From positions 49,003,197-49,067,196 of the forward strand of contig NC_085869.1 of NCBI RefSeq assembly GCF_034702125.1: 64,000 nt of DNA, read 5' to 3'. The notes under the pieces were generated by a model. That model ran no database searches. It was given only the letters and a program-made list of their open reading frames with translations, and had not been told where the DNA came from. The translations under genes and the position numbers were made by a program. Origin of the DNA: Engraulis encrasicolus (Eukaryota; Chordata; Actinopteri; Clupeiformes; Engraulidae). This document shows, piece by piece, positions 1 through 13,189 of this stretch (position 1 is its first letter; each line of letters begins with the position of its first letter).

Positions 1-246
1 AAAAAGGTATTAAAAAGGTTGACATTTTAAGTTGATGCTGTATGTTAGCCATGTTTTTTCCGAATAAAAATAATGTTGGAAATAAAGCATTGCTCTCAGT
101 TGCTTCATACATGATGAAGTGTAGAATGGCAAGTAGAGAGGGGAAAATATACAGTATGTAAATATTAAATATCGCGAGTAATATCGATATCGCGATACAG
201 TCATGTTATTGTGTATCACATATTTTTCTAATATCGTGCAGCCCTA
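1..246. mobile_element. hAT-type element, right end (truncated by window start)
   Basis: The sequence contains ATCGCGAT-type repeats and ends GTGCAGCCCTA at 236-246. That is the reverse complement of TAGGGCTGCAC, a common fish hAT terminus also seen near 50168. The left end is outside the window. Confidence 0.4.
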
Positions 247-1107
247 GTCCAGAGATAAAATCAGAGTGACCTACAGTACGAACAGACCAGTAAAAGCAGC
301 AGAAGATGGGCGGAAGTAGTTGACGTTGTATGGATGAGCAAGTGGCAAAAGCTGCAAAAGCAGTTTTGGCACCAGGTCGTCAAATGAGAAGTTGACCTTC
401 AGGTACAATATGCAATGTGCTATGGTGCAGTTTGGCAGCAGCCAACAGAATGTTTACATTTTCCTAAATACGCGCTTCGGTTTATGACTTTCCTTATGGA
501 ACGTTAAATGTCGAATCTTTTTCCGCTTTTACCATCTCTGGTCTGTTCGGTTTAGACGGGAGTCTTCAGTTTTTTACTGCCTCCGGTCTGTTTGTACAGC
601 TATAGTAGCGTGTATCCTCTGTGCATGTTACCACTGTGTTTGTTGCCTCCGGGGTTACCAAATACATAACCTTTGTGCTGTCAGCACCTTGGCCAACGCT
701 CATCAGGCAAGGATACCAGACACACATCATCACATCATCATCATCCTATATAACAACGTCTACTAATTTATTTACTCATTTGGGGTCCACTAATTGATTT
801 ACTCATTGAGGTTCATCAGTGGTCACGACCCAAAAGGGACCCGCTATAATTGAGACGAGTGTTCTTCTGTCGCCAGGAGACGGCCATTATTAAGCCATCT
901 GCTGGACCACAGAGACAGGAAGCACAAAGCTCTGCTGCAGCTCAGCAGACCCACGGCATCTAATACATTACGAGAGGAATCTAATAAAACCCCAGCACTT
1001 CTCATTTCTCTTCTTTCGCCCTCTCTGCCTCCTCTCCTTTCTCGCCCATTCTCTATCCTTCTCTAGCTCTCTGTCACCCTCTCAGCCTTTCCTCTCTCTC
1101 GCTGTCT

Positions 1108-1228
<121 letters not shown>

Positions 1229-1415
1229 ACCTCCTCATTCGTTTCCCACTCTTTCTCCCTCTTCAACAAGCTGTCATAGCTGGGGCTTAGTTAATGTGAT
1301 TACTGTCATGTCACCCCATACCTCTGGCTGATTAGATCATTAGGCCGGGCCAAATGCACACAGGATTCCATCTGTGAATAGCGACAGCTATTCTACTGCT
1401 GCAGTGTATACCACA

Positions 1416-1564
<149 letters not shown>

Positions 1565-2050
1565 CAAAACTGCATATGTATATATAGTCCCTTGGTGCAA
1601 ATAGGGTGCTTATGGAGGTGTGCTGCACAGTTGCACACTAGCTACTCCTCTTTCTGACACTCTCTGGGCTTTGAACGGCAGAGCAGAGGAGAGAGCAGAG
1701 CAAAGCAGGGCAGGGAGGCCCTAGTTTAAAGATAGAGGTACATACTTATACGCCCCCGCAGTCAAGGTCAGCTCAATGTCTCTCAAACAGGTTCACAACA
1801 AGTCTTGTTTAACCCCGTAAACAGAGTCTTCGTCATTACCTTACTCTCACCAAAATTGTAATGTCCATGTCTTAAGCTGTTACTGAAGGCCCCCTGTAAT
1901 GTCATAGCAATGTTGTTATGATGTAGTTGAAAGTAAAGAGTAAACGGACCAGCTAGTGGCGCAAAGAGGTTTGCTAAACTTACTTGTCTTAATATTGTTT
2001 GACAAAGTTAAAATAATGATCCGTAGACTTGATATAGGTATATGTATACG

Positions 2051-2216
2051 CAGGGTGCGATTTGTCGGAAAACCAGAAGGGGGGATATGTTTCAGATTTT
2101 AAGCAATATCAATGGAATTACATGAAACTGTGGTTAAAATGATGTGCAAAAAGTGTCGATATCAAAACCAGAAGGGGGGACAATCCCCCCCATCCCCCCC
2201 TACAAATCGCACCCTG
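2051..2216. repeat. Small inverted-repeat element
   Basis: CAGGGTGCGATTTGT at 2051-2065 is matched in reverse complement at 2202-2216. The flanks are TATGTATA-like on both sides. It looks like a 166-bp nonautonomous DNA element. Confidence 0.55.
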
Positions 2217-3314
2217 TGTATATGTATATGTGTATGAATATGTATGTATACGTATATGGAGGCTAGGAGACCTTGAGTTTCGGTAGACATGTTTTGGAGC
2301 TTAATACTGATGTTTATTTCTATTCTTTTTATCTGTCTTGGTAACAGGTGCGAATCACCCATAAAAACCAGGTGCCCATGTTGCTTGGTCCTCCACAGAG
2401 GACACCTTTCTTCTTCTTCAAGAGGCGCAACAAGAGTCGGGATTGAAAAGGGCTGACTTTAATCAGAACAGAAGAGTCACTTGGCATCACACAAACTCAC
2501 AAATTCACAAAAGAAATCTCACAACATCCACAAATGAACACAGTGCTTATCAATTCTGTCCCCTGAACTTGAACCTTAAAGGAAACGGGACTGGGATATC
2601 TTTATAACTTTGTGGACAGACTAACTTGCAACAGAAAATCAAACAGATTACAGAGTTTATCAAGCGTACAGTAGATGACTGAAGACCAGGTTCACACTGT
2701 TCTCCATTCTCAAGTCCCCGTGTTTCTAACTACTTTGGCTTCCAGCCACTGAACTGTAACACCACTCCTCTCCTGACCCAACAACAAGCCACCCGCACCC
2801 CCAACTCCACCCCACCCCACCTCAACTCTACCCCCACCCGAAGTTGTCACCAGGCTAGCGTTACCACCTCGCTACCCTCCTCTCAAACGACCACCCAGCT
2901 CCCTTGTCCCAAACAGCTATCAGTATAGTATTGTATGGAACTGCTCCAGGGCCAGAAGAGGCTCCTCACAAACTACTGCCAAAGCCAAGAGTATGAGGAC
3001 TGAAGACCCAAGTGAAGGAACAGGACTATGAAAAATGAAGAGCAGGCGATGAAGAACGTCAGAGTGGGAGATCACGTGGAGAAAATAAAATAGTTAAAAG
3101 GTTTTGCCAAACGAACCTCAAAGTGGAAAAGTACTGTATGGAGCAGTGACACAGAAAATAAGATAAAGGGTTAATTTTGTTTTGATTATCATAAAGTTTT
3201 GAATTTGGCATCGTAACAGTTTAGCAGGAGCGGGACTGGAGGAGCCCTAACAGACGTCATAGCGGGCCCCAGCGACAGCCCTGACTGGGCTATTGGAACA
3301 ACACCGACAACAAG

Positions 3315-3386
3315 CCTCCTCTCCTCTCCTCTCCTCTCCTCTCCTCTCCTCTCCTCCCCTCTCCTCTCCTCTCCTCTCCTCTCTCC
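3315..3386. repeat. (CCTCT)n minisatellite
   Basis: A pentanucleotide tract of about 14 units with one CCCCT variant. Confidence 0.9.
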
Positions 3387-5336
3387 TGGAGGAGTCGGAT
3401 AAATAATCAATGGCCAGGCGCATCACATCCACACTTACAAAAAGCACTCTCTCCTCCTGCTGCCTCCACCAGGGCTAAACCTTCAACCAACCAACCACAC
3501 ACTCACACACACACATCCTCCCAACCCTCCTCCCCTCCTGAACTGTTTTCTCAAGCAACCTCCACGCCGCTGCTTCGCCCCACCACAGCACCTCTCCTCC
3601 TCCACCTCCTCCACCACCCACCAAACGCCCCTACTGCTACATGCTACTGCTAAAGAGGTGGGGCATTTCATACATTATTGACGGCCTTGTTTACTGTGGG
3701 GTGGGGTGAGGCGGAGCAGAGAGAGGGTGGGACTGAGCATCACAGAGCATCACAGAGCATCACTCCTCCATCCGTCTCCGTCACGGAGCATCAGTTCACT
3801 GCCATCCATCTCTCCAGTTTAGTTCACCCACCCTCGGGCAACACGCAGAGCTGGCGCTGCTTGGTACCCGGAAGGGGTTTGCAAAGCCAAGCCAAGGCAA
3901 GCCAAGCAGGGCTTCTTGTAGTGCAAAGCAGGCCGCAGAGATCTTTGTCTGTCCGGCTGGCTTCCGGGTTCCTTCCAAGTGGCGTTGTTTTATTTTAAAC
4001 ACCAGGCCCGAGAGGCCTGACCGCCAGTACAGTGCAGTCAGGACACGCTGGCAGTAGCAGTGTGCATCAGTCAGTCTGTTGCAGTGCAGTGCCGTGCAGG
4101 GCGCCTATGGCATATATCAGTATTGACTCAGGGCATTCACACTCACAGACAACAACACAAGGACACAACACAACGACGCAACATGAGCCATCAGAAATGT
4201 TCTGTTTTTATTACCGACAGGCTTCTGGCATCAGCCATCTGTTGTCAATTGACATCATTTTTTTGTCTTTATGACTCATCGGGCATAGACAGACAAAACC
4301 GTGTTAAAAATTGGGGCATCTGTTGCTGAGAGAACCACCATTCCTATGGGTTTGAACTGAAGCCTGTGGGCCACTGTTAAAACCCTACTGTGATGCATTT
4401 CATGGACGAAGAACGAGAGCAGAAAAAAATGTATACTATGATATAAATATATAAAACAAACACTGCCTGGACACCACTGTTTTTCCCCTCCGACACACAT
4501 CCCAACAGGGGGCATGGAGCAGAGGGAGAGACGGATCATTACTCCAAGCCCAGTCTACCAGAACACAGAACCAGAAGGCAGTCTAGGGCACCCCACCACC
4601 GCCACCACCACCACTTCTCCACCTCCACCCCCACCCTCACCCCAGCCTGAGGGATGGTGTTGCCTAATTTACCGTTGCATGGACAGCCTAAATTTAACCG
4701 TCTATTTCAGGGAGCATCAATCGCGTGAAACACTACTCCTAATAACAGCGCTGAGAAAACATCAGCTCGCAATGTCAAGTCCAGAGTCAAGAGCCAACGG
4801 ATCGAGCGAACGGTGCTGCCCGTGGACTACGGGGAGAGGGGACGGGGGGCAGGCAGCAGGGAGAGGGCAAGGGGTTTGGTGCATGCATGACCCTGGAGTG
4901 GAAATCACAAGTCGTCACCGTGACCGTTTTTATCAGTGAAATGGGATACGAACTGCCGCACAAAACTCCCAACCACGAAGGGCAGAGATATTTTAGCAAA
5001 ATGGGGTTTACAGAGCCTGAACTATATCCATCCAATGTAGCCTTTGGGGGGAAGAAATCATTCTCAAAACCCTTCAACTGCAAGGTGTGTGCTATTTGTG
5101 TAAACAGAGTTCTCTCTTTTTTTAATGATGAAAAGTAGACCTTAGTGGGCATATATATAAAGCATAAATATACAGTATATATGAATGTGTTTGATCTTAT
5201 TAACTTGTAAAGCACCTTGTACAGAATGGTGTTATAGCCTGGGAGAATGCAGTGTTACTTATTGGGATCACAGTCAGGCACATGTCTTTGCTTGTTCGTT
5301 GGCCAAAGCCCCCACACTGTAAAAAAAAAAACATGG

Positions 5337-5463
5337 CTTAAACTAACAAAAGTTAGTGTCCGGGCTGCCTAACTTTTGTAAGTTGACCAAACTTATTATT
5401 AACTTATTGTTATTTCAAGTCAACTTACTGTAGGCAGCCCGGATACTACTTTTGTTAGTTAAA
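5337..5463. repeat. Foldback/MITE-like inverted repeat
   Basis: The left arm (5337-5370) reads ACTAACAAAAGTTAGTGTCC and onward. The right arm (5431-5463) is its near-perfect reverse complement, separated by about 60 bp of AT-rich sequence. Confidence 0.7.
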
Positions 5464-5753
5464 CCTTTTTTATTACAATTTCAAGTTGTAATTTTTACAA
5501 TTTATGGGGGTGGTGGAGGCAGAGGATGTAAACATGCAAGCTGCACGTCACGCTTGAGAGGAGAGAACTGTTATGTTGACGCCGGGCACCTGCCCTTGGA
5601 AGTGGAATCTGGCTTTGAGCTTTGAGCACTTCCAGCATTGATTTAATTTTTTTTCTGTGTTATTTTTTTTTTCGCTGGTGGGGAAAAAACACACACTCAG
5701 CTCTTTCAACAGAGGGGCGGTACAGCATTGATGTGCTAGACATATACTCCTCC

Positions 5754-5821
5754 CCACACAAACACACACGCACGCACACACACACACATACACACGCACA
5801 CACACGCACACACACACAAAC
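5754..5821. repeat. (CA)n microsatellite
   Basis: CA dinucleotides with CG interruptions over about 68 bp. Confidence 0.95.
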
Positions 5822-6054
5822 AAATAGACACAAACCCTTCACACCATCGCCCCCGATTCCCTTTAAAACTACTCTGAACCGAGGATGCTGTGTCAGGGAG
5901 AAAACCACAGAAATCACTCAAGTCAACACCACCACCACCACCACTACCCTCGTCTTCACTCGTACCCCCCACACCCCCATCCTCCCTTAAGATACCAGCG
6001 GCTATGCCGGGGGCTGTGGAGGTGGAGGAGGTTGAAACGGGGGGAGATTGTGTG

Positions 6055-6354
6055 TGCGTTCCAATATGCAACCTTGCGTCCTCCACTTGTGCTTGTGGCC
6101 TTGTACCAGGAAGTAATATGTCATGATGACATCACTGACAACAGCATTATATTTCAATATCTTGCAAGAGCTCAATTGTAAAGTAATTTTCTCATTTGCA
6201 AACTGGATGGTGCATGTAGAATAGTTCCCCAAAAATAGTTTTGGCGAGGCTGACAGCGGGGAAACGTAATTGTTTTCTACATGGAGGAGGGGCCAGGAGG
6301 TGGGGCGAGGCCACAAGCACAAGTGGAGGACGCAAGGTTGCATATTGGAATGCA
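6055..6354. mobile_element. Nonautonomous DNA element with 46-bp inverted ends
   Basis: The ends GCGTTCCAATATGCAACC and its continuation to GTGGCC (6055-6100) and their reverse complement (6309-6354) match with about one mismatch. The interior has no coding capacity. A diverged relative lies at about 47986-48190 within the rbm44-like gene. Confidence 0.75.
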
Positions 6355-7684
6355 CCCTGTGTCACATACGTTACAAGCAGCAGTGAGTGGACCCACATCA
6401 ATGGGCTGACTGGCGGGACTGTCACATTCCCTGTCACCCCCTGTGGTGTCAAAGCAAATGTACAGTAGTGTGGGTCCAGTCCAGAGGAACGAGTGCATGT
6501 TTACAGATACTTTTTTGTTTGTTTCTTTGTTTGTTTGCTTGTTTGTTTTTAGTTACCTACCAGTTTTTTGGATGATTTTGAATAGTTTCTGTATATATAG
6601 ATATTATTTGTTTATATATTTTACCTGAGATTTTATCATCACCGCATGCCTGCTGAAACAGAAGGAGACCAAGTTGTCTACTTGAGAAGAGAGCACGCTG
6701 ATTGTCGCTACTACTACCCCGTGCCCTCCACCACTCATCCAAACCAACCGCGCAGTCACCCCGCCCCCAACAACAAAATCAACCAAATCTTTGCTTCATA
6801 GAGTTCTTTCCTATATCACTGTATGCACATCAATGACATCTTTTGTAATCCTGTGTAATTTTTCAGGTTTTTTTTTCTCCTTCTGTTGGTCATGCGATAT
6901 GAGCATGCTTTATATACTGTATAGACTGCACCCAGAAGCTTGTGTTTCTAAAAAAAAAAAAAGTAGCCTCTTTCTGGAGAAGAGTCAATAAGCAGCCATC
7001 TGCTCAATAACCGAGTAAATTGTCTTAGAGAGATATCTTTCCAACTGTCTTGACTTGTGTCCATCGGGCGCCATTTGCCAGCAACATTGTCCAGTTACAT
7101 GTCTCTTGTCTCTGTCAATGTCAATGATGGATAGCCTTAACTTACAAATACGAAAAGAAGAAAAAGAAACAGATTAGGAGTTTTTTTGTTTGGTTGGGTT
7201 TTTTTCTTTTGCTTTGAGACACTAGGTCACTTGCAATACAAAAAAGTCCTCCACAAAAGGAGTGGCCAGATATTATTATTTTTTGTCTGTGTTGCAGTGT
7301 AGTCCCCCCCCCCCGTAAGGCGAAAGACCAGTTCACATCTACAACTATCTATACCAATAACATATCAACTACATATAACAACAGCTACATGCTGAAAAAT
7401 ACATATCATTGGGATCAACAGAGCGAAGTTCTAAGCAATGTCAGCCAATAACAGTTCTTAAGAACATTATGATGTCATATAGTCTGCTTGTTGACGTTCA
7501 CAAGAAGCAGACATCAGTTATTGTTGGGCAATGTGAATGGAAACATTGTTACACTGTAGTTGTAGTTATTGTTGTAGATGTGAACAGCCAGTAACGCTAG
7601 AGGCCAAAGAGCTGGGAGGCCAGTTGGTCATGAAAGGCTTGGGTGGATGGACTGATTGGTTCTCGCCTGATCATACTGTGCATT

Positions 7685-7686
<2 letters not shown>

Positions 7687-7727
<41 letters not shown>

Positions 7728-7737
7728 TGTATCTGTA

Positions 7738-7771
<34 letters not shown>

Positions 7772-7815
7772 TGTATCTGTATCTGTGTGTGTGTATGTGT
7801 GTGTGTGTGTGTGAG
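7687..7815. repeat. (GT)n microsatellite with GTATCT interruptions
   Basis: GT dinucleotides interrupted twice by CTGTATCTGTATCTG, indicating a duplicated compound unit. Confidence 0.9.
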
Positions 7816-8941
7816 AGAGAGAGAATGCAAACTACACACCATCATTGTCTGTGTATCTTCTTTTTTTGTACTTGTTTATCATGGTGTCAGTGGTATCATG
7901 CTACTTTGTCCGAATCTGATGAGTACAGCATCTCTATTGCTATTTTGACACAGTTTCACCTAACGAACCGGCCGCCTTCTTGTTTCTGTTAACCCCTTGC
8001 CACACGTGTTATACATGCCATGTATTTGTAACTGTTCTTTTTTGTAGAACAAAACTGCAACAGAAAAGCAAACCAGTTTTGTTATTCCAACCGGTTCCTG
8101 CACGGCCACAAGCCCAGCTCTCCTGAATGTAAACTGGTACATTCCCTCCTCGTGTCTGACCACTGTTAATGACCTTGACCTAGTGTCCCGTGCAAGACGA
8201 AGAAAAACCAACAACAGCAGCCGCATGGTAGCCTAGTGTAGCCACACGCGCCTCTACTCCTCTAGTGCAGGAAGATGAATAATAATAAGAATACACGTAA
8301 GAATAATAATCATGTACGTACTGAGGTTGCGTGCAAGTCGCATCACCACAACACAAGACAACACACCACTTTAGAGCCATAGACATTTTATACATCAACT
8401 ACATGTCTATGGTTAGAGTCGTCATTGCCTCTGTCTACCACCCTTGCTTCCTGTATCTCGCCCCTATATCCCCCCTCGCCTCCCCTGCCCTGTCCCAAGC
8501 TGTTCCCCAGCTCTCCCAGAGTGTGTTGTTCTACATGTATGCATAAGCCTTTGTGCTCCTCTCACCACTAGGGTTAGTGTGGTGTGTCCATCCGTGTAAG
8601 CAGCGAGGAGGGTCAAGGGCGAAACGCCAGCCAGCCAGCCCTTCTGCTCCAGCCCAGCCTGTGAAGGTTTAGGGGGGAGTGGTCGTTGGTTTTGGGGGCT
8701 GGGGGATGGTAGTGGTAGTTGATTTAGGATCCGAATCCCTTGTCAATCCCTCGCCCCCCCGCCCCTTCTATCCTCTGTGGCTCCTCTGCTGCCTGTTTAG
8801 CTGTTGGCATCTATTTTGATGGGCAAAACAAATATATTATTGAATAAAAAGGTTCGAAGGAAAGCAAGGTTGTCCTCGGTGCAGTTTGTTTCGGGTGAAG
8901 GTGGGGATGTCCTCTGTCTGTGAAGGATACACAGACATGTG

Positions 8942-8982
8942 CACACACACACAAATAAGCATATGCCCTCATACATACACAT

Positions 8983-9036
<54 letters not shown>

Positions 9037-9045
9037 GCGCGCGTG
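8942..9045. repeat. (CA)n microsatellite ending in alternating CG
   Basis: A long CA run ends in CACGCACGCGCGCGTG, an alternating purine-pyrimidine stretch that could adopt Z-DNA. Confidence 0.9.
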
Positions 9046-9466
9046 TTACTTACACTGATTTGTTTTAAATTGAATCTCACCATAGTAGGCTTTTATGTTG
9101 ATGATAAAGAGCTCTTGTGGGGAACAATCCTGCCTTTCAACACCACACGCCCTGGGCTGGGATCGAAAGACGGCACGGGCATTTTTGGATTAGACTAGTA
9201 ACCTCACACAGCCTGCTGCTTTTCTATGATATTACAATTAGGTGAGTCCACTGTCTATATTAAAGATAGACCAATGGGCCAGTCCATCTAAATTGAGGGT
9301 CGGTCTCTAAGGTAAAAGATCAAATATAACAACAACATTGACCCCTGATGAGTGTCAACCCACAGGGGAAAAGGCCCTGTATGCCAGATTACCAGTCCAG
9401 CTCTGCACACGCACAATTTGCACACCAAGATGGTGGCCACCCTTTATTTTGTGGTTGAATAGGGTA

Positions 9467-9730
9467 GCGATTCTCAAACTGTTTGGGGCCAGGGACCTCT
9501 AATGGAGCAGAACATTTGTCAAGGACCCCCCTCATAATCCCATCCTATTCATACCACAAATAGTTATTTTTGATGCAAAGGTGGGACCTACGTAGGAACC
9601 TCTTTTTAACTGAATGTGAGCCTATTGCTGTAGCAATTTTATGTATTGCGTTGCATTTAAGTTTTGCAATTGCAGAACCTCTTGCAATGCGATGTGGGCT
9701 CCCAGGGGTCCCCGGACCCCACTGAATCAG
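9467..9730. mobile_element. Probable degenerate hAT element
   Basis: The left end GCGATTCTCAAACTG resembles the CAGTGATTCTCAAACTG terminus of hAT elements. The interior has the GGGACC/GGTCCCC text common to such copies. The right end is eroded and no target duplication is clear. Confidence 0.4.
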
Positions 9731-10839
9731 GGAACCTTGGAATCAGAGTCAGTCCTGTCTTTCAAGCACTTAGCAGAAAGAAGAAAGTAAAAGCTTCTGG
9801 CCTGGTGTGTTGTTGTCAAGTGTGAATGAAGGAGTTCGGCTGTAGCCATTTTCAGAGAAAAGTCTGACATAGACTCCAGTGCATTAGTGTTAATTACACA
9901 ACTGTCAGTGTTCACTTGTGTGCTGTTTCACAATGACAATGGGAGTTGGCGTTTCCCAGTTGGGCTTTCACTTTCTCTTCACTTACCCTAACAATACAAT
10001 ATTACAAACAATGAAGATAATAAGAAGACATTAACTAAAAAAGAGGAGTCGACAGCACATCTAGGCCACTAATATAACAACTACACCGTGTAGAGTTGCC
10101 ATTGACCAGTATGAATGAGTCTGCTGTGCGATGGGGCTAATAATAAGGCAGGGTTGACTTGCATCAGCTGAAGCAGTGCACCTGGGACTACTGATGCACA
10201 GCTCTGCTCTTCAGTGCTGTTTGCTCTCCACTTCGCCTGTGCTCCTCCACATATCAAAGGCAATCTACTGCCTGGATGCATCCTTTATTTATCATCAAAC
10301 AGTGTCTTGTATTGAAAATTGACAATAAAACCAACTTGACTTGTATGATTGTTGATGGACAGGGCTGCTCTTCAGCTGAAGTGACACCATTACAGGAAAC
10401 ACACTTTCAGGTTTATACGTCAAACAGCAGCAGCAGCCATATCATGGCTAATGCCAGTAAATAAATTAATGGAAAGATAAAGTGATTGTTATGGGGGTGG
10501 GAGGTTAGCAAGCATAGCATTCAGGTTGGCAAGGCGGATACGGTTATACAAAATGGATGTGAACCTACGGCTCAGGGTTCACTGGTACGATAATAAGACA
10601 GTAATTATTTAACAGCGGATGAATCACGCCACATCTTTCACTGTGCCAACTAGCACCATAAAGCAGTATAGAATCACGCTGTTGCTCTTCTTATTGATGA
10701 TTCTTAGAGAAACACGAATAAATGTTAGTTTTTAATGAATATTGCGTTAACATCATGGCGAATGTACAGAGGCTGTTGTCATAGGCCATGCACAGCATCA
10801 TTAAAGGTGAAAAGAGGATGTGAAAGTGCTGCTGGCTGG

Positions 10840-10990
10840 CCCTGATGTGGCCAACCGGTAGGGCACTTGTCTGCCATGTGGCCGACCCGGGTTCTATTCC
10901 TGGCCCGGGTCCTTTGCTGACCCCTCCCCATCTCTCTCCCCTTCCTGTCCACCTCTCAAACTGTCCTATCATCAATAAAGTCGTAAAAGA
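10840..10990 (+). mobile_element. tRNA-derived SINE
   Basis: An A-box-like GGCCAACCGGTAGGGC is followed by a B-box-like GGGTTCTATTCC about 40 bp on. A pyrimidine-rich body and a CAATAAAG tail follow. The same body and tail architecture occurs at 31655-31800. Confidence 0.7.
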
Positions 10991-11152
10991 CCAAAAAATA
11001 TATGGTGGTGCTACTGGTAATCATTCAGTTGGATGTGTTGGCCTCTCAGAGTTTTATCATGCTGTGTCTTACTCCTCAGGGCACTTCAGATCAGATGCTT
11101 TGGGGAGCAACGCCTCTGGCTGAAGAAGTGGGGGATGGAATAGTCCCTGTAC

Positions 11153-11154
11153 GT

Positions 11155-11236
<82 letters not shown>
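11153..11236. repeat. (GA)n microsatellite
   Basis: GA dinucleotides with two GATA interruptions; a second shorter GA run lies at 11327-11352. Confidence 0.95.
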
Positions 11237-11239
<3 letters not shown>

Positions 11240-12159
11240 TTATACACAACACATTCAGAAAAATGACCAGGAGGACACCAAGCAAAACAGACATGGGATG
11301 GAGGAGAAAGACAGAGAGGGGGGAGGGAGAGAGAGAGAGAGACAGAGAGAGAGGTGTCACACTGACCTACACCGTGACCCAGGGAACAAAGCTCTTTCAC
11401 CTCCTATGTGTCCTTTCTAAGCCACCACTCATATTTTTCTGTCTCTATCACTGAGTTGAATTCCAAAGTAAAGCAGACTAGAGACTAGAGACCCCACTCT
11501 AACCCTTACAGTACCTAAGAATATTTCAAAGCATACTGAGCCAACTGGCATGGTCAGGCCCAACAACACGGGGGGACAAACGGATCACTCTACCTGGGCC
11601 CAGGGATATGGGGCCCCCAGTATTTGCTCCCCACATATTAAAAGGTGGGCCTTTTAGGTGATTTTGTCCCTGGCCCAGTCAAACCTGTCAGCAACCCTGG
11701 GCATGGTACACAAATAGTTTATGTCATTGTTTTCCCTTCAAACTTCACATGATAAAATAGAGTCTGTTCTTATTATGTATATTCTCCTGTCGCTTCATAA
11801 AATCTCACAAATGTCCACAGGCACATTTAATGCCATCACATCCTCTACGTAGAGGGATGTGTTTTTTTTCCAGCTGGAAATTCCCAGCCTTCCATTATTC
11901 ATGTTCATTTTATTCACACGGCTGTGATTCAGAATATTTGCCTTTATGATAAGGCTTCAAAGAGTTATCTCAGGTATAATGATGGCCTATTCAATTGTCC
12001 ATCAGTATCTTATCACAGTAGTAGCGTGGTGTGAATGACAGATTACTTAGCACTGACTTCATCTCAGCCTCTGAGGAGGATATTGCCCATCACAACCCAC
12101 TTCCAGCTCTACAATTGTGTCTCCTCTAGTCTAGTGTCTCTGCTTGGCTGAAATGCAGG

Positions 12160-12230
12160 GTTACATTTCATTACATTTAACAGACAGTTTTATCCAAACC
12201 TACTCACAAAAAGAATACAGAGAGCAATAT
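12160..12230. repeat. Fragment of a widespread teleost repeat
   Basis: The string TACATTTCATTACATTTAAC followed by CAGACAGTTTTATCC resembles a conserved interspersed sequence often seen in fish noncoding DNA. Only this fragment is present. Confidence 0.35.
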
Positions 12231-12899
12231 GAAGTAGGCCTATGAGGAAATGCAGTCCTAGAGAAGCCTATATCGACTGTTCTGTAGTTCACATCTATTT
12301 TTCATTATCCATTTATGTAACATTCAATTCAGTTGTAATGAACAAGACAACATATATATAGGCTATGAAATATTAAGAATATCTTAATAATAATTGTAAA
12401 AGCTTAGGCTACTACTAAACCCAGCTTTAGGATTTAGTGGTCATCATGATACACAAACTGGCTTTAAACCATGTAGTGGAACATAATGTGATCTCTTAGG
12501 GCAATTTGCTATCCAAAGTTGCATCATAATCCTGTGACTAACCAATAGAGATTGAGACTGGTGTCAGTTTTTGTTGAGAACGATGTTAGCTAAATGCGTC
12601 CGATGGATATATTTTTGGCTTTTCCTTTAGACTAGTAGGCCTACATTGTCACGCTGGGTCTTTTCGATTATCAGAGACCGTCACGCGAGGTTATTTTATC
12701 TACACAGGCACGTAGGCTTCTATTTCTTTTTCGATCTGGGAAATATACAGAAGGCAACTGCACACTGCCCTGCCTACACAGTTCCTAGTTTAGCGGATCA
12801 GCTCCCAAAACAGGCTGGCCCTTTAAGAGGCTCAACGTTGGTGGAAAAAAAAATCTCAAATGCGATTCTGAATGAAACCCAGTCATTCATAAAAATAGG

Positions 12900-13189
12900 T
12901 CCTACCCACGCAGCGATTGGTCGAAGAGCAAATCATGAATATTTAATCAGCCGAAGAGTCACAATTGGTTGTTCATTTGAAAGACAACGGCTCCCAACCA
13001 ATGGGCGTATAGCTACACGTGCCCGTCGAGCCCCAGGGAAAACCAGCCATTCCATTTACAAACCCTCATTCAAGTTTTGTGAGGCGAGGAGTGCGCATCT
13101 ACCCATCACAGAAGAGAAAATCACGGAGATTGTGTGGATTTTACTGAGATTTTTTTCTGCGTTATAGAGGTGTCTACGAAAATTACTGG
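12900..13189 (+). promoter_or_regulatory. etv5: Probable etv5 promoter and noncoding exon 1
   Basis: Three CCAAT boxes lie close together: inverted ATTGG near 12915 and 12963, and direct CCAAT near 12998. They sit upstream of a segment that ends at a strong donor (GGGTGAGT, exon end 13189). The next acceptor that reaches the etv5 ATG is TTTTTTCAG at 14941-14948, so exon 1 appears wholly untranslated. The 173-codon open frame at 12646-13167 crosses this promoter and has no recognisable domain. The transcription start is inferred to lie around 13030-13100 and no TATA box is evident. Confidence 0.55.

Noticed and set aside
4514..4939. 141-codon frame upstream of etv5
   Set aside because: Pro/Thr run from a CCACC repeat followed by unremarkable sequence; no splice sites, domain or conserved start.
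12646..13167. 173-codon plus-strand frame in the etv5 promoter
   Set aside because: It crosses CCAAT boxes and the first exon, has no recognisable domain, and its composition looks like random frame.
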